Assembly: GCA_902778055.1 (NCBI GenBank)
Contig: CACYWL010000028.1
Location: 1 to 43,349, forward strand
Length of the DNA stretch: 43,349 nt
Origin: an uncultured Eubacteriales bacterium
GTDB taxonomy: Bacteria; Bacillota; Clostridia; Christensenellales; Aristaeellaceae
Direction of reading: 5' to 3'
The position numbers were made by a program, and so were the translations under genes. A model generated the notes under the pieces. It saw nothing but the letters and a program-made list of their open reading frames with translations. It did not search any database and was not told the DNA's origin. Shown here in pieces: positions 7,761 through 16,677 of the stretch. Position 1 is the first letter of the stretch. The number at the start of each line of letters is the position of its first letter.

Positions 7761-9931
7761 TTCCTGATCCCCTGCAAAATGCGGTTCAGCTGTTTGATGC
7801 TCTCCTCATCCGCGCCGGATTGCTTGAGCAGGCTCATCATGGTCATGCGGCCCATCATGCGCTGGAGCGCGGGATTGTCCTTCACCGCCGCGGCCACATC
7901 GCCCCTTTCGGAGGCGCCCCTGGCCATCATCTGGTTCACAATCGCTCCGGCCTGGGGATGGCTGCGGATCTCGCCCAGGGTGTCCATGATGGAGAAACAG
8001 GCGGGATCAATGTCATCGCTGTCAAACCAGTTGGTGACGGATGCGGCGGCTTTATTGAAAATGTAGCTTTCATCCGGTTCGGAAACCCGGCGGATGCACA
8101 GGCTGTCGTGGGCGTCGCCCGCGAAGGCCTCCACCAGATGCTCGCCCATCAGCGGAATGCGGAAGCGGAACACGGTCCTTCCGTCCTGCTCGCCGACGAA
8201 AGCGCCGTCCACGTAAAGCTTCACATGCGGCTGATTGGAATATACCTTGATTTCGGTTTCATTCTCGCAGCGGTTGATATACCGCTTGCCGCACAGATGC
8301 ACGAAGGGCTCCTTTCTGTTCCAGGCAGCCTTATAGAGATAGAAGGCGTCCTTGCGCAGCATCCGGTCAAAGGTGACCAGGCCCTTCTGGTTTTCTCCGT
8401 GCTTGCCGCCCTCGTCGCGCCCGTCGGCCGCGAAGTCGAACAGGTTCCACACATGGGTAGCCCAGAGATAAGGCCTCTGCTCGATCATTCGGAGCATATG
8501 CTCATGGTAAAGCGCCTGATATTCTTCGGTATAGTCGCCCTTTTCGGGATGGGAGGAATGGAAAGCGGGGTTGGCGTCGGCTCCGTATTCGGAAAAACCG
8601 ATGACCCGGTCCGGGTACCTGGCGTGATACTCGTCAAAGAATTCGTCCGTTTGCTCCAGTTCGCCCAGATACCATCCGAAATACAGATTATAGCTGTTGA
8701 TATCGGGGATCTCCAGGATGGGACTGTCGGTTTCCAGCATGAACACGTCCGCCATGGTGGTCAGCCGCGTCTGATCCATCCGGTGGCAGAGATCGTTCAG
8801 CAGCCGATGATTTTCCAGCAGATCCTCATTGACCGCGCTGGCCGCGGTGATCTCGTTGCTCAGGCCCCACACGGCAATGCAGGGATGGTTATAGCACTGG
8901 GTGATCAGCTCCCGCATCTGGCTGAGGGTGTTTTCCCGCCCGCCTTGCATGTGCATGGTGATATACGGGATCTCCGCCCATACCACGATGCCGTTTTCAT
9001 CGCACAGATCGTAGAATTCCCGGGCGTGCTGATAATGAGCCAGGCGAAGGGTGTTGGCCCCGATTTCCCGGATGATGGCCATGTCGGCCGCATGATCTTC
9101 CTTCGACAGCGCATTGCCTTTCCCCTTCAGATCCTGATGGCGGCTGACACCGCGCAGGGGATAGCTCCGCCCGTTCAGGAAAAAGCCCTTTTCAGGATCG
9201 ATCCGGAATTCCCGGCAGCCAAAGCGGGCGCTGATCTCATCTCCGCTCTCCAGCTTCGCCGCCGCGGTGTACAGATAGGGATCCTCCGTGCCGTCCCACA
9301 GATGAACGTTTTCGATTACGAATTTCGCCTGAGCATGTCCGTTTTCGGAGGGTACGGTTTTGCTTTCGCCGTTCACGGTCACGGTGACGGCCGGCGCGTT
9401 CTGCCAGGTTTCCACGGTGACGGACGCGCTGTGCTTTTCCAGATCCACAAGGGGCGTCACCTTGATGCCCGGCGTGCCGTCCCGGAGCAGCTCAAAATGC
9501 TCTTTGGGCACGGAAATCAGTCTGACTTCCCGGTACAGGCCTCCGTAAAAGGTGAAGTCCGCCTTCTGCGGATACACGTGATCGCTGTCCTCATTGCAGA
9601 CGGAGATCTCGAGCAGGTTCGTGTCCCGCAGTTTCCCGGTCAGCTCCGCCCGGAAGGCGGAGTAACCGCCCTCATGCCGGCAGAGCTTCTCCCCGTTCAG
9701 GAAAACTTCGCAGGTGTGGGCCGCGCCGTTCAGCTCCAGGAACACCTCGTCTCCGGCGGCTTCCTTCCCGGAAAGCTCCCGTGCATACCAGCAGGTGCCC
9801 CGATAATAATCGTTGCCGCCGTCCTGACCGTCGATCGCGTTCCAGGTGTGGGGCAGGGAGACGGGCTCCAGGGCGGCGTCCCGGCTTCTGCCGAAGCGCC
9901 AGCCTTCCTTCAGTACTGTGATTTTACGCAT
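7757..9931 (-). CDS. GH2 beta-glycosidase (beta-galactosidase/beta-glucuronidase-like) with helical C-terminal tail
   Basis: A protein of 724 residues. The ATG at 9931 follows AAAGGAG by 9 nt and overlaps the symporter gene by 8 nt; a longer upstream reading is only a shadow. Domains in order are a sugar-binding jelly roll (LPHTWNAIDG, EVFLNGEKL), an Ig-like domain and a TIM barrel from about residue 270. The barrel carries PLRGVSRHQD, acid/base E360 in WGLSNEI and nucleophile E448 in GFSEYGAD, the GH2 pair. The barrel is followed by a beta domain and then about 100 helical residues rich in Met and Ala, ending at LNRILQGIRK. That tail is outside the usual GH2 core. No signal peptide is present. 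Likely a cytoplasmic exo-beta-glycosidase for imported oligosaccharides; galactosidase versus glucuronidase activity cannot be told from sequence alone. Confidence 0.9.
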   Translation of the reverse strand: MRKITVLKEGWRFGRSRDAALEPVSLPHTWNAIDGQDGGNDYYRGTCWYARELSGKEAAGDEVFLELNGAAHTCEVFLNGEKLCRHEGGYSAFRAELTGKLRDTNLLEISVCNEDSDHVYPQKADFTFYGGLYREVRLISVPKEHFELLRDGTPGIKVTPLVDLEKHSASVTVETWQNAPAVTVTVNGESKTVPSENGHAQAKFVIENVHLWDGTEDPYLYTAAAKLESGDEISARFGCREFRIDPEKGFFLNGRSYPLRGVSRHQDLKGKGNALSKEDHAADMAIIREIGANTLRLAHYQHAREFYDLCDENGIVVWAEIPYITMHMQGGRENTLSQMRELITQCYNHPCIAVWGLSNEITAASAVNEDLLENHRLLNDLCHRMDQTRLTTMADVFMLETDSPILEIPDINSYNLYFGWYLGELEQTDEFFDEYHARYPDRVIGFSEYGADANPAFHSSHPEKGDYTEEYQALYHEHMLRMIEQRPYLWATHVWNLFDFAADGRDEGGKHGENQKGLVTFDRMLRKDAFYLYKAAWNRKEPFVHLCGKRYINRCENETEIKVYSNQPHVKLYVDGAFVGEQDGRTVFRFRIPLMGEHLVEAFAGDAHDSLCIRRVSEPDESYIFNKAAASVTNWFDSDDIDPACFSIMDTLGEIRSHPQAGAIVNQMMARGASERGDVAAAVKDNPALQRMMGRMTMMSLLKQSGADEESIKQLNRILQGIRK

Positions 9932-11438
9932 TTGCAGGGTCTCCTTTGTGCAGCTCGGTTTCAAACAGTTCGTTCTGCGCCGAAGCTTTCTTCTCCTCGA
10001 TCCGCTGCTGTACGTTGACCATTTCATTCTTGTCCAGTTTGCAGAATCGCATGGCGATCAGGGTAACGATCCAGCCCAGGATGGCCAGGCCGTAGCGCAG
10101 GAACATGGTCATCCAGAACACGCCGGAGGTGGCGGGATCCCCGGGCTGAGGCATGGTGGCGGTGTAACCGATCAGGGCTACGCAGCCGGTGGCGATGGCT
10201 GCGGAGAAGGAGGAAACGATCTTATCCACCAAGCTGTAGGTACCGGTGACGACCGCCGGGATATACTTGCCGCTGCGGTCCAGCTCATAGTCGATGATAT
10301 CCGCCATAAAGCCGGTGTTCGCCGTGGTCACGCACATGGCGAAACCGTTGGTTATGAAGGTGAGGGCTACAAAGAGGATCATGGTCACGCCCATGTTGGC
10401 AATGGTTTCTGTGCCCACCGTATGGCGGGTGATGATGAAGAAAGCGATGAGAACCAGATTGGCCAGGATGCAGTTCCGGGTCCAGGTGACAATGCTCTCC
10501 TTATGACCATGCTTGCCGGCGTAGCGCGCACCGTAGGCGGCAAAAAGAATGGAGGGCAGCATACCGATCATGCTCAGGGTGGTGGCCAGACCCATGTTGC
10601 CGATCAGGATGCCGTTGAGCATGGTGCTGACAATGGACGCGGAGGACGCCTGCTGGGCGATCTTATCGGACGCGGCGGAAGCGATATAGCTCTGAAGGGG
10701 CTTGTTATGCTTCAGCACATCCAGCATATCCCGCACCTTCAGGCGTTCGTTCTTGATGCCCTTAAAGTTTTCGGGTTTATCATACTGAGATACACCGATG
10801 CACGTCAGTACCACACCGACAAAGGAAATGCCAACGCACATCCAGGTGACCACATTCAGGAATTCCTGATTGAAGCTGCCGCCCATGGCAGGCATCAGCT
10901 TGGTGTACACGATGATGTTCAGCGCCATGGGGGTCAGATAGTTCAGCACCGTCTGCCACACGCCCACGGTGGGACGCTGTTTGGGATCGTTGGTGATCAG
11001 GGCCGGCAGCGTCTGGGCGGTCATGTTGATGATGGTATAGCCGATCACGTACACCATGTAGAACAGGAGAAATACCGGCACGCCGTGTCCCTTGCTGGAG
11101 AAGAAGTTGAACATGCACAGCAGGCCGATGGTCTGGATCACCCAGCCCAGCAGCATCAGGGGACGAACCTTTCCCCAGCGGGTATTGACCCGGTCATACA
11201 GGAAGGCCAGCAGAGGGTCGGTAATGGCATCGAAAATACGGGTGAAGGTCAGCAGTCCGCCCACCACCAGGGTGGCGATGCCGTAGCCGATGCTGGCGGA
11301 ATAACTGGCCAGACCGATCAGGAAATAGACGGCCATGCCGTTGAAAGCATTGAAGGCAATGAGGATGATCTGCCAAAGCTTCGCCTTGCGGTACTTCACT
11401 TCATGGCCCTGAGCGGGGATCGTGTTCGCGTTTGTCAT
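9924..11438 (-). CDS. GPH-family sugar:cation symporter (MFS, MelB-like)
   Basis: A protein of 504 residues with about twelve transmembrane helices. The signature of the glycoside-pentoside-hexuronide family is clear near residues 65-95: FDAITDPLLAFLYDR followed by NTRWGKVRPLML, which holds the conserved Asp residues used for cation coupling. Other family-like parts are AQTLPALITNDPKQR and MADIIDYEL in the second half. It should bring oligosaccharides or glycosides into the cell with Na+ or H+. It is the first gene of the operon (AAAGGAAG upstream of the ATG at 11438) and overlaps the GH2 gene by 8 nt, which ties import directly to cytoplasmic hydrolysis. Confidence 0.92.
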   Translation of the reverse strand: MTNANTIPAQGHEVKYRKAKLWQIILIAFNAFNGMAVYFLIGLASYSASIGYGIATLVVGGLLTFTRIFDAITDPLLAFLYDRVNTRWGKVRPLMLLGWVIQTIGLLCMFNFFSSKGHGVPVFLLFYMVYVIGYTIINMTAQTLPALITNDPKQRPTVGVWQTVLNYLTPMALNIIVYTKLMPAMGGSFNQEFLNVVTWMCVGISFVGVVLTCIGVSQYDKPENFKGIKNERLKVRDMLDVLKHNKPLQSYIASAASDKIAQQASSASIVSTMLNGILIGNMGLATTLSMIGMLPSILFAAYGARYAGKHGHKESIVTWTRNCILANLVLIAFFIITRHTVGTETIANMGVTMILFVALTFITNGFAMCVTTANTGFMADIIDYELDRSGKYIPAVVTGTYSLVDKIVSSFSAAIATGCVALIGYTATMPQPGDPATSGVFWMTMFLRYGLAILGWIVTLIAMRFCKLDKNEMVNVQQRIEEKKASAQNELFETELHKGDPANA

Positions 11439-11470
11439 GGTATACGCTTCCTTTCATGTCGTTCAGCTTA

Positions 11471-11508
11471 TACGGGAGACGTTTCCCGTACCTTCTGGTA
11501 ACATTGTA
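11471..11508 (-). promoter_or_regulatory. Candidate operator and -10 element of the glycoside hydrolase operon
   Basis: A near-perfect inverted repeat with arms TACGGGA and TCCCGTA (11471-11490) lies between a minus-strand TACAAT (11508-11503) and the symporter start. A repressor bound there would block early transcription. No well-spaced -35 was found (TTGACT lies 23 nt away), so the promoter may need an activator. Confidence 0.45.
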
Positions 11509-11585
11509 TGTAAAAAAAGACAAACCCGTAAAGTCAAAAAACGCAGGCGAATGTCAATAATTCAGGTTATTTTGAAAAAAACAGA

Positions 11586-11614
11586 TTGCTCTCTCCCCTG
11601 TTTCGCGTTATGAT
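11586..11614 (+). promoter_or_regulatory. Candidate promoter of the AraC-family gene
   Basis: TTGCTC (11586-11591), a 17-nt spacer and TATGAT (11609-11614) form a sigma-A-like promoter ending 27 nt before the preferred start codon of the regulator at 11642. Confidence 0.5.
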
Positions 11615-11641
11615 GAAGAAAAGAGTCTGGAGCGGATGATT

Positions 11642-12809
11642 ATGAGCACGGCGATCACCGAGGCGGAGCAGAATCTGGTGCTGCTCAAATCCTTGATTCC
11701 AAGCGGAGAGAGTTTCCATATCTGGTGCTATACCAATGAAGGGCAGCTGTTGGGCTGCTCCTGCGGCGGAGTGATTCGGGAAACGCTGCATCACGCTTTT
11801 CAGGCCCTGGGGGCTTACGATAAAATGCTGAAATATGCCGCTGCTCCCGATCATGACGAGCCCCGCATCCTGGGCTCCTCCATTGGGATCCAGTGGGCCG
11901 TCACGCTGGAAAAGGAGCGCAGGGACAGCGTGGTCTTCGTTCTGGGGCCGGTGGCGAATATGCCGCTTGATGGCAAAAGCATCCGTTCCGCGCTGATCGT
12001 CAGTCATCCCTCTGGGAATGATATCAGCTGGATCGAATCGCTGTGCGCCTTCGTTCCTGCGCTGCCGGTCTTGTCCTATGCGGTCTTTGGGCGGTATGTC
12101 ATGCTGGTGCATAACGTTCTGACCGGGGATCAGCTGGGAATGGAATCCCTGAACCGGGGTGCGAAAATTCAGGAAAAGGAACCGTCCTTCGAGGTCCATC
12201 AGCGCAGCCGTATCGATGTGTATCAGTCGGAACAGGCGCTGCTGGATGTGGTCCGAAGAGGCGATATCAATTACTACCATGTGCTGAATCGCAGCAGCAG
12301 CCTGAGCCCCGGCGTGCCGGTGTCGGGCCGGGACCCCCTGCGCCAGATGAAAACCAGCATCGTGGTATTCACGACGCTGGTGACCCGCGCCGCCATGGAG
12401 GGCGGCCTGTCCCCGGAGATAGCTTACCCTCTGGGGGATTCCTACATTCAGACGGCGGAGGATTGCCGGGATTCCGGCGAACTGAATTCCCTGGCCCACG
12501 CCATGTATCATGATTTTATCTACCGGGTGCATCAGCTGCGGGCAAATCCGCATTGCTCTCATGCCATCCAGAAATGCTGCGATTACATCGAATTGTCACT
12601 GGATCGGAAAATACATGCCAGGGATCTGGCGGCCCTGGTCGGCTACACCGAATACTATCTGACTGAAAAGTTTAAAAATGAATGACCTGAGCGTCAGTGA
12701 GATTGCAGAGCGGCTGGCCTTCAATTCGGCGAACTACCTGATTCGTGTTTTCAAAGAATTGGAAGGCTGCACCCCCGCAGCCTACAGGGAGCGCAGAGCG
12801 CAGCAATAA
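11642..12809 (+). pseudogene. AraC-family transcriptional regulator disrupted in its HTH domain
   Basis: The start ATG at 11642 follows GGAG at 9 nt; another ATG at 11636 is too close to it. The first frame runs 347 residues to a TGA at 12683: a long sensor domain, then the start of the AraC DNA-binding domain (IELSLDRKIHARDLAALVGY, then TEYYLTEKFKNE). The domain resumes at once in another frame from 12681: NDLSVSEIAERLAFNSANYL and RVFKELEGCTPAAYRE, up to a TAA at 12807. AraC domains of this type carry about 25 more residues, including the helix joining the two HTH motifs, between those halves. Some 70-75 bases are therefore missing and the frame has shifted. The AATGAATGA junction suggests a short-repeat deletion. 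The intact protein would have been the natural local regulator of the divergent operon. The product as encoded lacks the second HTH. Confidence 0.8.
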
Positions 12810-12948
12810 GTTTCTTAGTTTCGGTTTTTCCTGTGCAAAAAGAACGTTGAAAAGTTGGCAAAGAATTTAATCAAGTTATCAACGGGGCCGGGGTGCTTCC
12901 TCATCTCATTTTCAGCGAGGCCATGTTCCCTGACACAGGATACTCCTG

Positions 12949-13239
12949 TCATCTGATTTCCCTGGTCTCGTCAATTATCTCCGCCTCGGTGTTTTCTTCC
13001 ACAAAGGCGGATATCTCATTCATCAGGCTGTCCGCTGCAGCGTTATTCGGTACGATGGCCGCCGCGCCGATCACAATGATCTGGTGCGTATCCTGCTCGT
13101 CAATTTCCGCGACAGACAAATGGAATTTGTTCTGCAGCTTTGACAGAATGCTCCTGACGACCATTCTCTTCTCTTTCAGGCTGTGTACCCAGGGGGCGTG
13201 AAGCCTGAATACTACTGTTGCTATCATCATATCACTCAT
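12949..13239 (-). CDS. DUF503 family protein (YlxP-like)
   Basis: A protein of 96 residues. MIATVVFRLHAPWVHSLKEK followed by RMVVRSILSKLQNKF is the typical N-terminal half of DUF503/YlxP, a small ferredoxin-like alpha/beta protein whose gene often lies near translation or ribosome-maturation genes in Firmicutes. Here it is placed instead 15 nt after the GH36 gene, which is unusual. The ATG at 13239 follows AGGGGG. Length fits the family (about 90-100 residues). The biochemical role of the family is not settled. Confidence 0.85.
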   Translation of the reverse strand: MSDMMIATVVFRLHAPWVHSLKEKRMVVRSILSKLQNKFHLSVAEIDEQDTHQIIVIGAAAIVPNNAAADSLMNEISAFVEENTEAEIIDETREIR

Positions 13240-13254
13240 GACAAGCCCCCTATC

Positions 13255-15312
13255 TCAAGCAAGATGAACCGCAATCGCCTCAAACGGCGCTTTCAGCCGA
13301 ACCTCCAGCCTTCCGCCCTGCAGCTCAATTTCATTGTTTTCCGAGCACATAACTCGCATAATCCGATTCGCACTCACCGGCAGGGATATCCTCGCCGGCA
13401 GTTCTCCTCCGAAAGTATGAATAACCGCCAACGTCTCTCCGCCGTCCTTCCGGACCACTGCCTGCCAGCCTTCCGGATGCCGCCAGCTTTCCGAAACTTC
13501 TCCGTAAAACGCGCTGACGCCGTCCCGGATGATATGTCGGATCTGCCGGTAGAAATTTGTTCCCTCATTCACCTTGTTCCACTGCTCTTCCGAGAGATGG
13601 ATCACGTCGCCGGAAAGGCACATCACACCCAGGAAGGTGCTGATCAGGCTGTAGTTGATCCGCCGGATACTGTCCGCCGCCTGCAGCACCGCCCAGATCT
13701 GACTCTGCGCGGGCAGAATAACCCGATGCAGCGCCGCCGCAATGATCGGGATTTCGCTGCACTCATGGGCATCCGAGAAGGAAGCCATATCCGTCACAGC
13801 CATCAGCGAGGGTTCCAGCCGGTGCCCTCCGGAAGCGCAGTTTTCAATGGTAATTCCCGGAACCGCCTCCCGCAGCCGGCGGAAGAAACGCAGCGTCCCC
13901 TGCATGTTCCGGCGCAGGCCTTCGCCGATGCTGTCCGGGTCATCGCATCCCATCCCGATGCAGCAGTTGTAGTCAATCTTTGTATATTCAAATCCACAGC
14001 GTTTCAGGAGTCCGGCCACCCGTTCCTCCAGATAGGCCTGCACTTCCTCCTTCCGCATATCCAGAAAGCGGCGATTGTCAGTATCGATCACCGCGCCGTC
14101 CCGGGTCAGCAGCATCTCCTCCCGCCGGTAAATATCCGCCTTCGGCGCGCAGGTCTCCGGCTCGAACCAGAGTCCCGGCTTCATCCCGTGTGCCCGGATC
14201 ATATCCGCCGTGGCCTTCAGGCCCTCCGGGAACATCTCCGTTTCCTCCGGGATCCAGTCGCCGCCGCAGTCACTCCAGCCGATCCCGGGCTTCCGGTACC
14301 ATCCGGCATCGATCACCAGGAACTCCATGCCTTTCCCGTCCAGGCATTCGGCAATCTGCTTCAGGTTTTCGTGCGTCGGGTTGCCCCAGGTTGTGCAGTA
14401 CTCGTTGAACATAACCGGCAGCTCCGCCTCCGGCCTCGGCATGTTCTGCCGCTGAACGGTCAACAGCCGCTGGCTGACCTCGTCCACTCCCCCGGTTCCG
14501 ACCGTCAGATAAGCCTCCGGTGTCTCAAAGCTTTCCCCGGGCCGGATCGTCTTTGCCCAGTGGCCAAAGTCCTCATCCGCCAGGCCGGCCATCAGGTTGA
14601 GGCAGTCATCCTTCCTCCGCAGCTCGATCTGCCAGGAGGAAGGGCATGCGAGCTGCACCGCCCAGGTAACCCCGGCTTCCGTATCCTCCACCGCGGCGAA
14701 CGGGAACCATCCCCGCACAGGCATGGAGCCCAGCTGGCCAAACTTGGTTACCCGCAGGGCATGCCCCGTCCAGCTCCGCTCCATCATCGCCGATTCGATG
14801 CTTTCCGTTTTCAGCCGTCCTTCTGCGCTCCACGCGCTGCCGATCCGGTGCAGCTTCAGCTTCCCTGCCGCGTCTCCCGCTGAAAAGGGCGTGATTCCGC
14901 TCAGGTTCAGACTGGAAATAAGATTCAATGTAACCGGTTCGCTTCCCCTGTTTTCAAAGGTGCAGGAGACTCTCACCGCCTGCAGACCTTCCGCCCAGAC
15001 CGCCCGGTGAATCACTGTTCTTCCATTCCTGTCCGCAACCGTTGTGATCACCGTGTTTCCTTCCCGCCTTTGGGACACAAATTTCAGCGCCTCGGTCGCC
15101 GAGGTGCAGGCAAGCGTATGTCCGTTGCCGTAGCCATTGGCAAAATGATCGCCCCGCGCATGGATCTGCACCAGCGGTTCGGGATGATACTCCTTCGTCC
15201 CGGCCTGCTCCTTCCTGGCAGCCGGAAGGATGGACATACTCACGCAGTCCGCCTCATCCAGATCATAGAGCAGCAGCATATCCCCGAGGATGAATTCACT
15301 GTAGTGTTTCAC
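13255..15312 (-). CDS. Alpha-galactosidase, GH36
   Basis: A protein of 685 residues that hydrolyses terminal alpha-galactosides (raffinose, melibiose, galactomannan fragments). The start is GTG at 15312, 10 nt after AGGAGG; the ATG just upstream is out of frame and closes after seven codons. The N-terminal beta-sandwich contains HARGDHFANGYGNG, followed by a TIM barrel with EFLVIDAGWY, GLWFEPE, nucleophile D447 in the KIDYN motif, ENCASGGHR, and acid/base D514 in SFSDAHE. All active-site motifs of GH36 are present. No signal peptide is seen, so it is probably cytoplasmic. It is followed by DUF503 and preceded by a decayed SDR gene and a dispersed repeat. Confidence 0.93.
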   Translation of the reverse strand: MKHYSEFILGDMLLLYDLDEADCVSMSILPAARKEQAGTKEYHPEPLVQIHARGDHFANGYGNGHTLACTSATEALKFVSQRREGNTVITTVADRNGRTVIHRAVWAEGLQAVRVSCTFENRGSEPVTLNLISSLNLSGITPFSAGDAAGKLKLHRIGSAWSAEGRLKTESIESAMMERSWTGHALRVTKFGQLGSMPVRGWFPFAAVEDTEAGVTWAVQLACPSSWQIELRRKDDCLNLMAGLADEDFGHWAKTIRPGESFETPEAYLTVGTGGVDEVSQRLLTVQRQNMPRPEAELPVMFNEYCTTWGNPTHENLKQIAECLDGKGMEFLVIDAGWYRKPGIGWSDCGGDWIPEETEMFPEGLKATADMIRAHGMKPGLWFEPETCAPKADIYRREEMLLTRDGAVIDTDNRRFLDMRKEEVQAYLEERVAGLLKRCGFEYTKIDYNCCIGMGCDDPDSIGEGLRRNMQGTLRFFRRLREAVPGITIENCASGGHRLEPSLMAVTDMASFSDAHECSEIPIIAAALHRVILPAQSQIWAVLQAADSIRRINYSLISTFLGVMCLSGDVIHLSEEQWNKVNEGTNFYRQIRHIIRDGVSAFYGEVSESWRHPEGWQAVVRKDGGETLAVIHTFGGELPARISLPVSANRIMRVMCSENNEIELQGGRLEVRLKAPFEAIAVHLA

Positions 15313-15354
15313 CTTGCATGTCCTCCTTGCCTGTCCTTTGTGTGAGACGAATAA

Positions 15355-15382
15355 ACCGGGAACCCGTCCCCTGTTTTCCGGT
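15355..15382. repeat. Dispersed repeat, copy at the SDR remnant
   Basis: Contains GGGAACCCGTCCCCTGTTTT between short inverted arms (ACCGG and CCGGT). The core resembles the reverse complement of the element at 29608-29632 (GGAACCGTCCCC). It touches the stop codon of the SDR remnant. Confidence 0.5.
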
Positions 15383-15585
15383 CACTCATAGGTCCACCCG
15401 TGTTCTCCGTGGTAGATCATCAGCCTGGTCATTCCGCCGTCCGCGCAGATGTTTTCCCCGGTGATGAAGCCCGCCTTTTCCGAGCAAAGGAACATCACCA
15501 ACTCCGCAATGTCCTCCGGCCTGCCGGAAACATCTTCCCGTCCAGGAGTGGCAGTTGCAAGCCCGAATTCTGCGCCGATTTTCAT
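15382..15585 (-). pseudogene. C-terminal remnant of a short-chain dehydrogenase/reductase
   Basis: The 67 residues contain [20 protein letters not shown] followed by [11 protein letters not shown], the standard C-terminal part of classical SDR oxidoreductases (about 250 residues, NAD(P)-dependent). They end with an extension containing MIYHGEHGW that is found in one SDR subgroup. The Rossmann glycine motif and the Tyr-x-x-x-Lys active site, which should lie upstream, are missing. The DNA in their place belongs to a replication-protein remnant, and the two frames meet in an ATGA overlap. The gene seems to have lost its 5' part when the mobile DNA arrived or decayed. Confidence 0.7.
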
Positions 15586-16423
15586 CTGGAGCCGCTCTCC
15601 GCTGTTCGGTCACTTCCGGCTTCCCCGTTGATCTTCTGCAGGCGCTTCATCATATCATCGACTGACTCCTCCCATCCGGCATAGGATCGCTGTTCGTAAT
15701 CCTGGACAGGAAGCCTGGGCCGTTTTTTCCCTCCGGAGGACTTTCCGTATTCTTCCTCCCTTTTCTCCCAGCAGCGGAAGGCCGCCTTCCAGTCCACGAT
15801 CTGATTCCCGCGCTGGGTCTGCCATCCAAGGGAAACGTTGTAATCATAAAACAGATCCGGAGAAACCCTGCTTTCGCGTTCCCGGGCATACTCTCGAACC
15901 TCCTCAAGCGTAGGAAGCGAAACCCTGTCCTCGGTTTTCTTCCCGGTTTTAGGAAGGGGGATCATCCGACACGGTTCCGCGTTGGCCGGCAGAGGGTTGT
16001 TCTGCGTCCCTTCCGTCTTCTTTGGAAGGGGGATCACCTTGCCCAACTCCGTCTCAGCCTGTGACGGATTGTTCTGCGTCTCTTCCGCCTTTTCGGACGA
16101 AGGGCGTTCCTTCACCGGCTCCATGATAACAATGCCGGGCACGCTTTCTGCCTGATCCTTTCGGACATAGCTCCCGTCCTCCAGGAGGATCAGCTGCTGA
16201 AACTCCTGCCGGCAGTCCGTCGGAGTATACCGGTCCTTCCGGATGCTGTTGTGCTGTCTCCAGTGCCGAAGGACACAGGCTCCGGATTCAAAGGCGAGCA
16301 GAAAGCCCCGGGACACCAGCTCCTCCAGGCTGTCCGCGCCGACCCCGATCATGCGGCAGATGGCTCTGGCGCGGGTCAGACGCTGCTCAGCAGTCGCGCG
16401 TTGAACATCCGTCTTTCCGCCAT
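15582..16423 (-). pseudogene. Phage/ICE-type replication initiator (DnaD-like) with internal deletion and frameshift
   Basis: An ATG at 16423 behind GGGAGG starts MAERRMFNARLLSSV and then stops at 16376. The typical start of this family is MAERRMF, a short strand, then DAFLDMP and a YFHL helix. The frame resumes as AICRMIGVGADSLEELVSRG followed by FLLAFESGACVLRHW, and IRKDRYTPT, all hallmarks of the winged-helix N-domain of phage and integrative-element replication proteins. A linker with an imperfect internal duplication (two copies around QNNP with VIPLPK/MIPLPK) leads to a DnaD-like C-terminus (PTLEEVREYARERESRVSP and QIVDWKAAFRCWEK). About 25-30 codons of the N-domain are missing. The long downstream frame (16352-15582, 256 residues) could still yield a protein. 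I read the whole as a remnant of a mobile element. Confidence 0.75.
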
Positions 16424-16530
16424 GAAAAACCCCTCCCGGTTCATCCGGAGAGTGCGCCGAAGCGGCTTCGATTCGCTCTCCGGGTTTCTGAAATGATTAT
16501 AGCTCGCGGCAGGGGAGAAAAAAAGACGAC

Positions 16531-16560
16531 ATGTCCGGACATGTCCGGACATGGCCGGAC
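16531..16560. repeat. Three tandem 10-bp units containing GTCCGGAC
   Basis: The unit ATGTCCGGAC occurs twice and then once as ATGGCCGGAC. Each unit holds the palindrome GTCCGGAC (GGCCGGAC in the third). The array sits about 110 nt upstream of the replication-protein start on the minus strand, a position fitting an operator or part of an origin. Confidence 0.65.
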
Positions 16561-16677
16561 AACTTTTGGTTTTTTTTTGCAAAATAACCCCGAAAACGGA
16601 CAGATGAAGAAGTGACACCGTTTCATTCGCGTGCGCGCGCACACTCTCTCTTCTATACTGTACTGAACTAACCTATA

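Noticed and set aside
7820..10018. Long plus-strand frame of over 700 codons opposite the GH2 gene
   Set aside because: Antisense shadow. The minus strand encodes an intact GH2 enzyme with all active-site residues.
16531..16560. Possible CRISPR array from short repeats
   Set aside because: Units of 10 bp in direct contact, no spacers, and no cas genes nearby.
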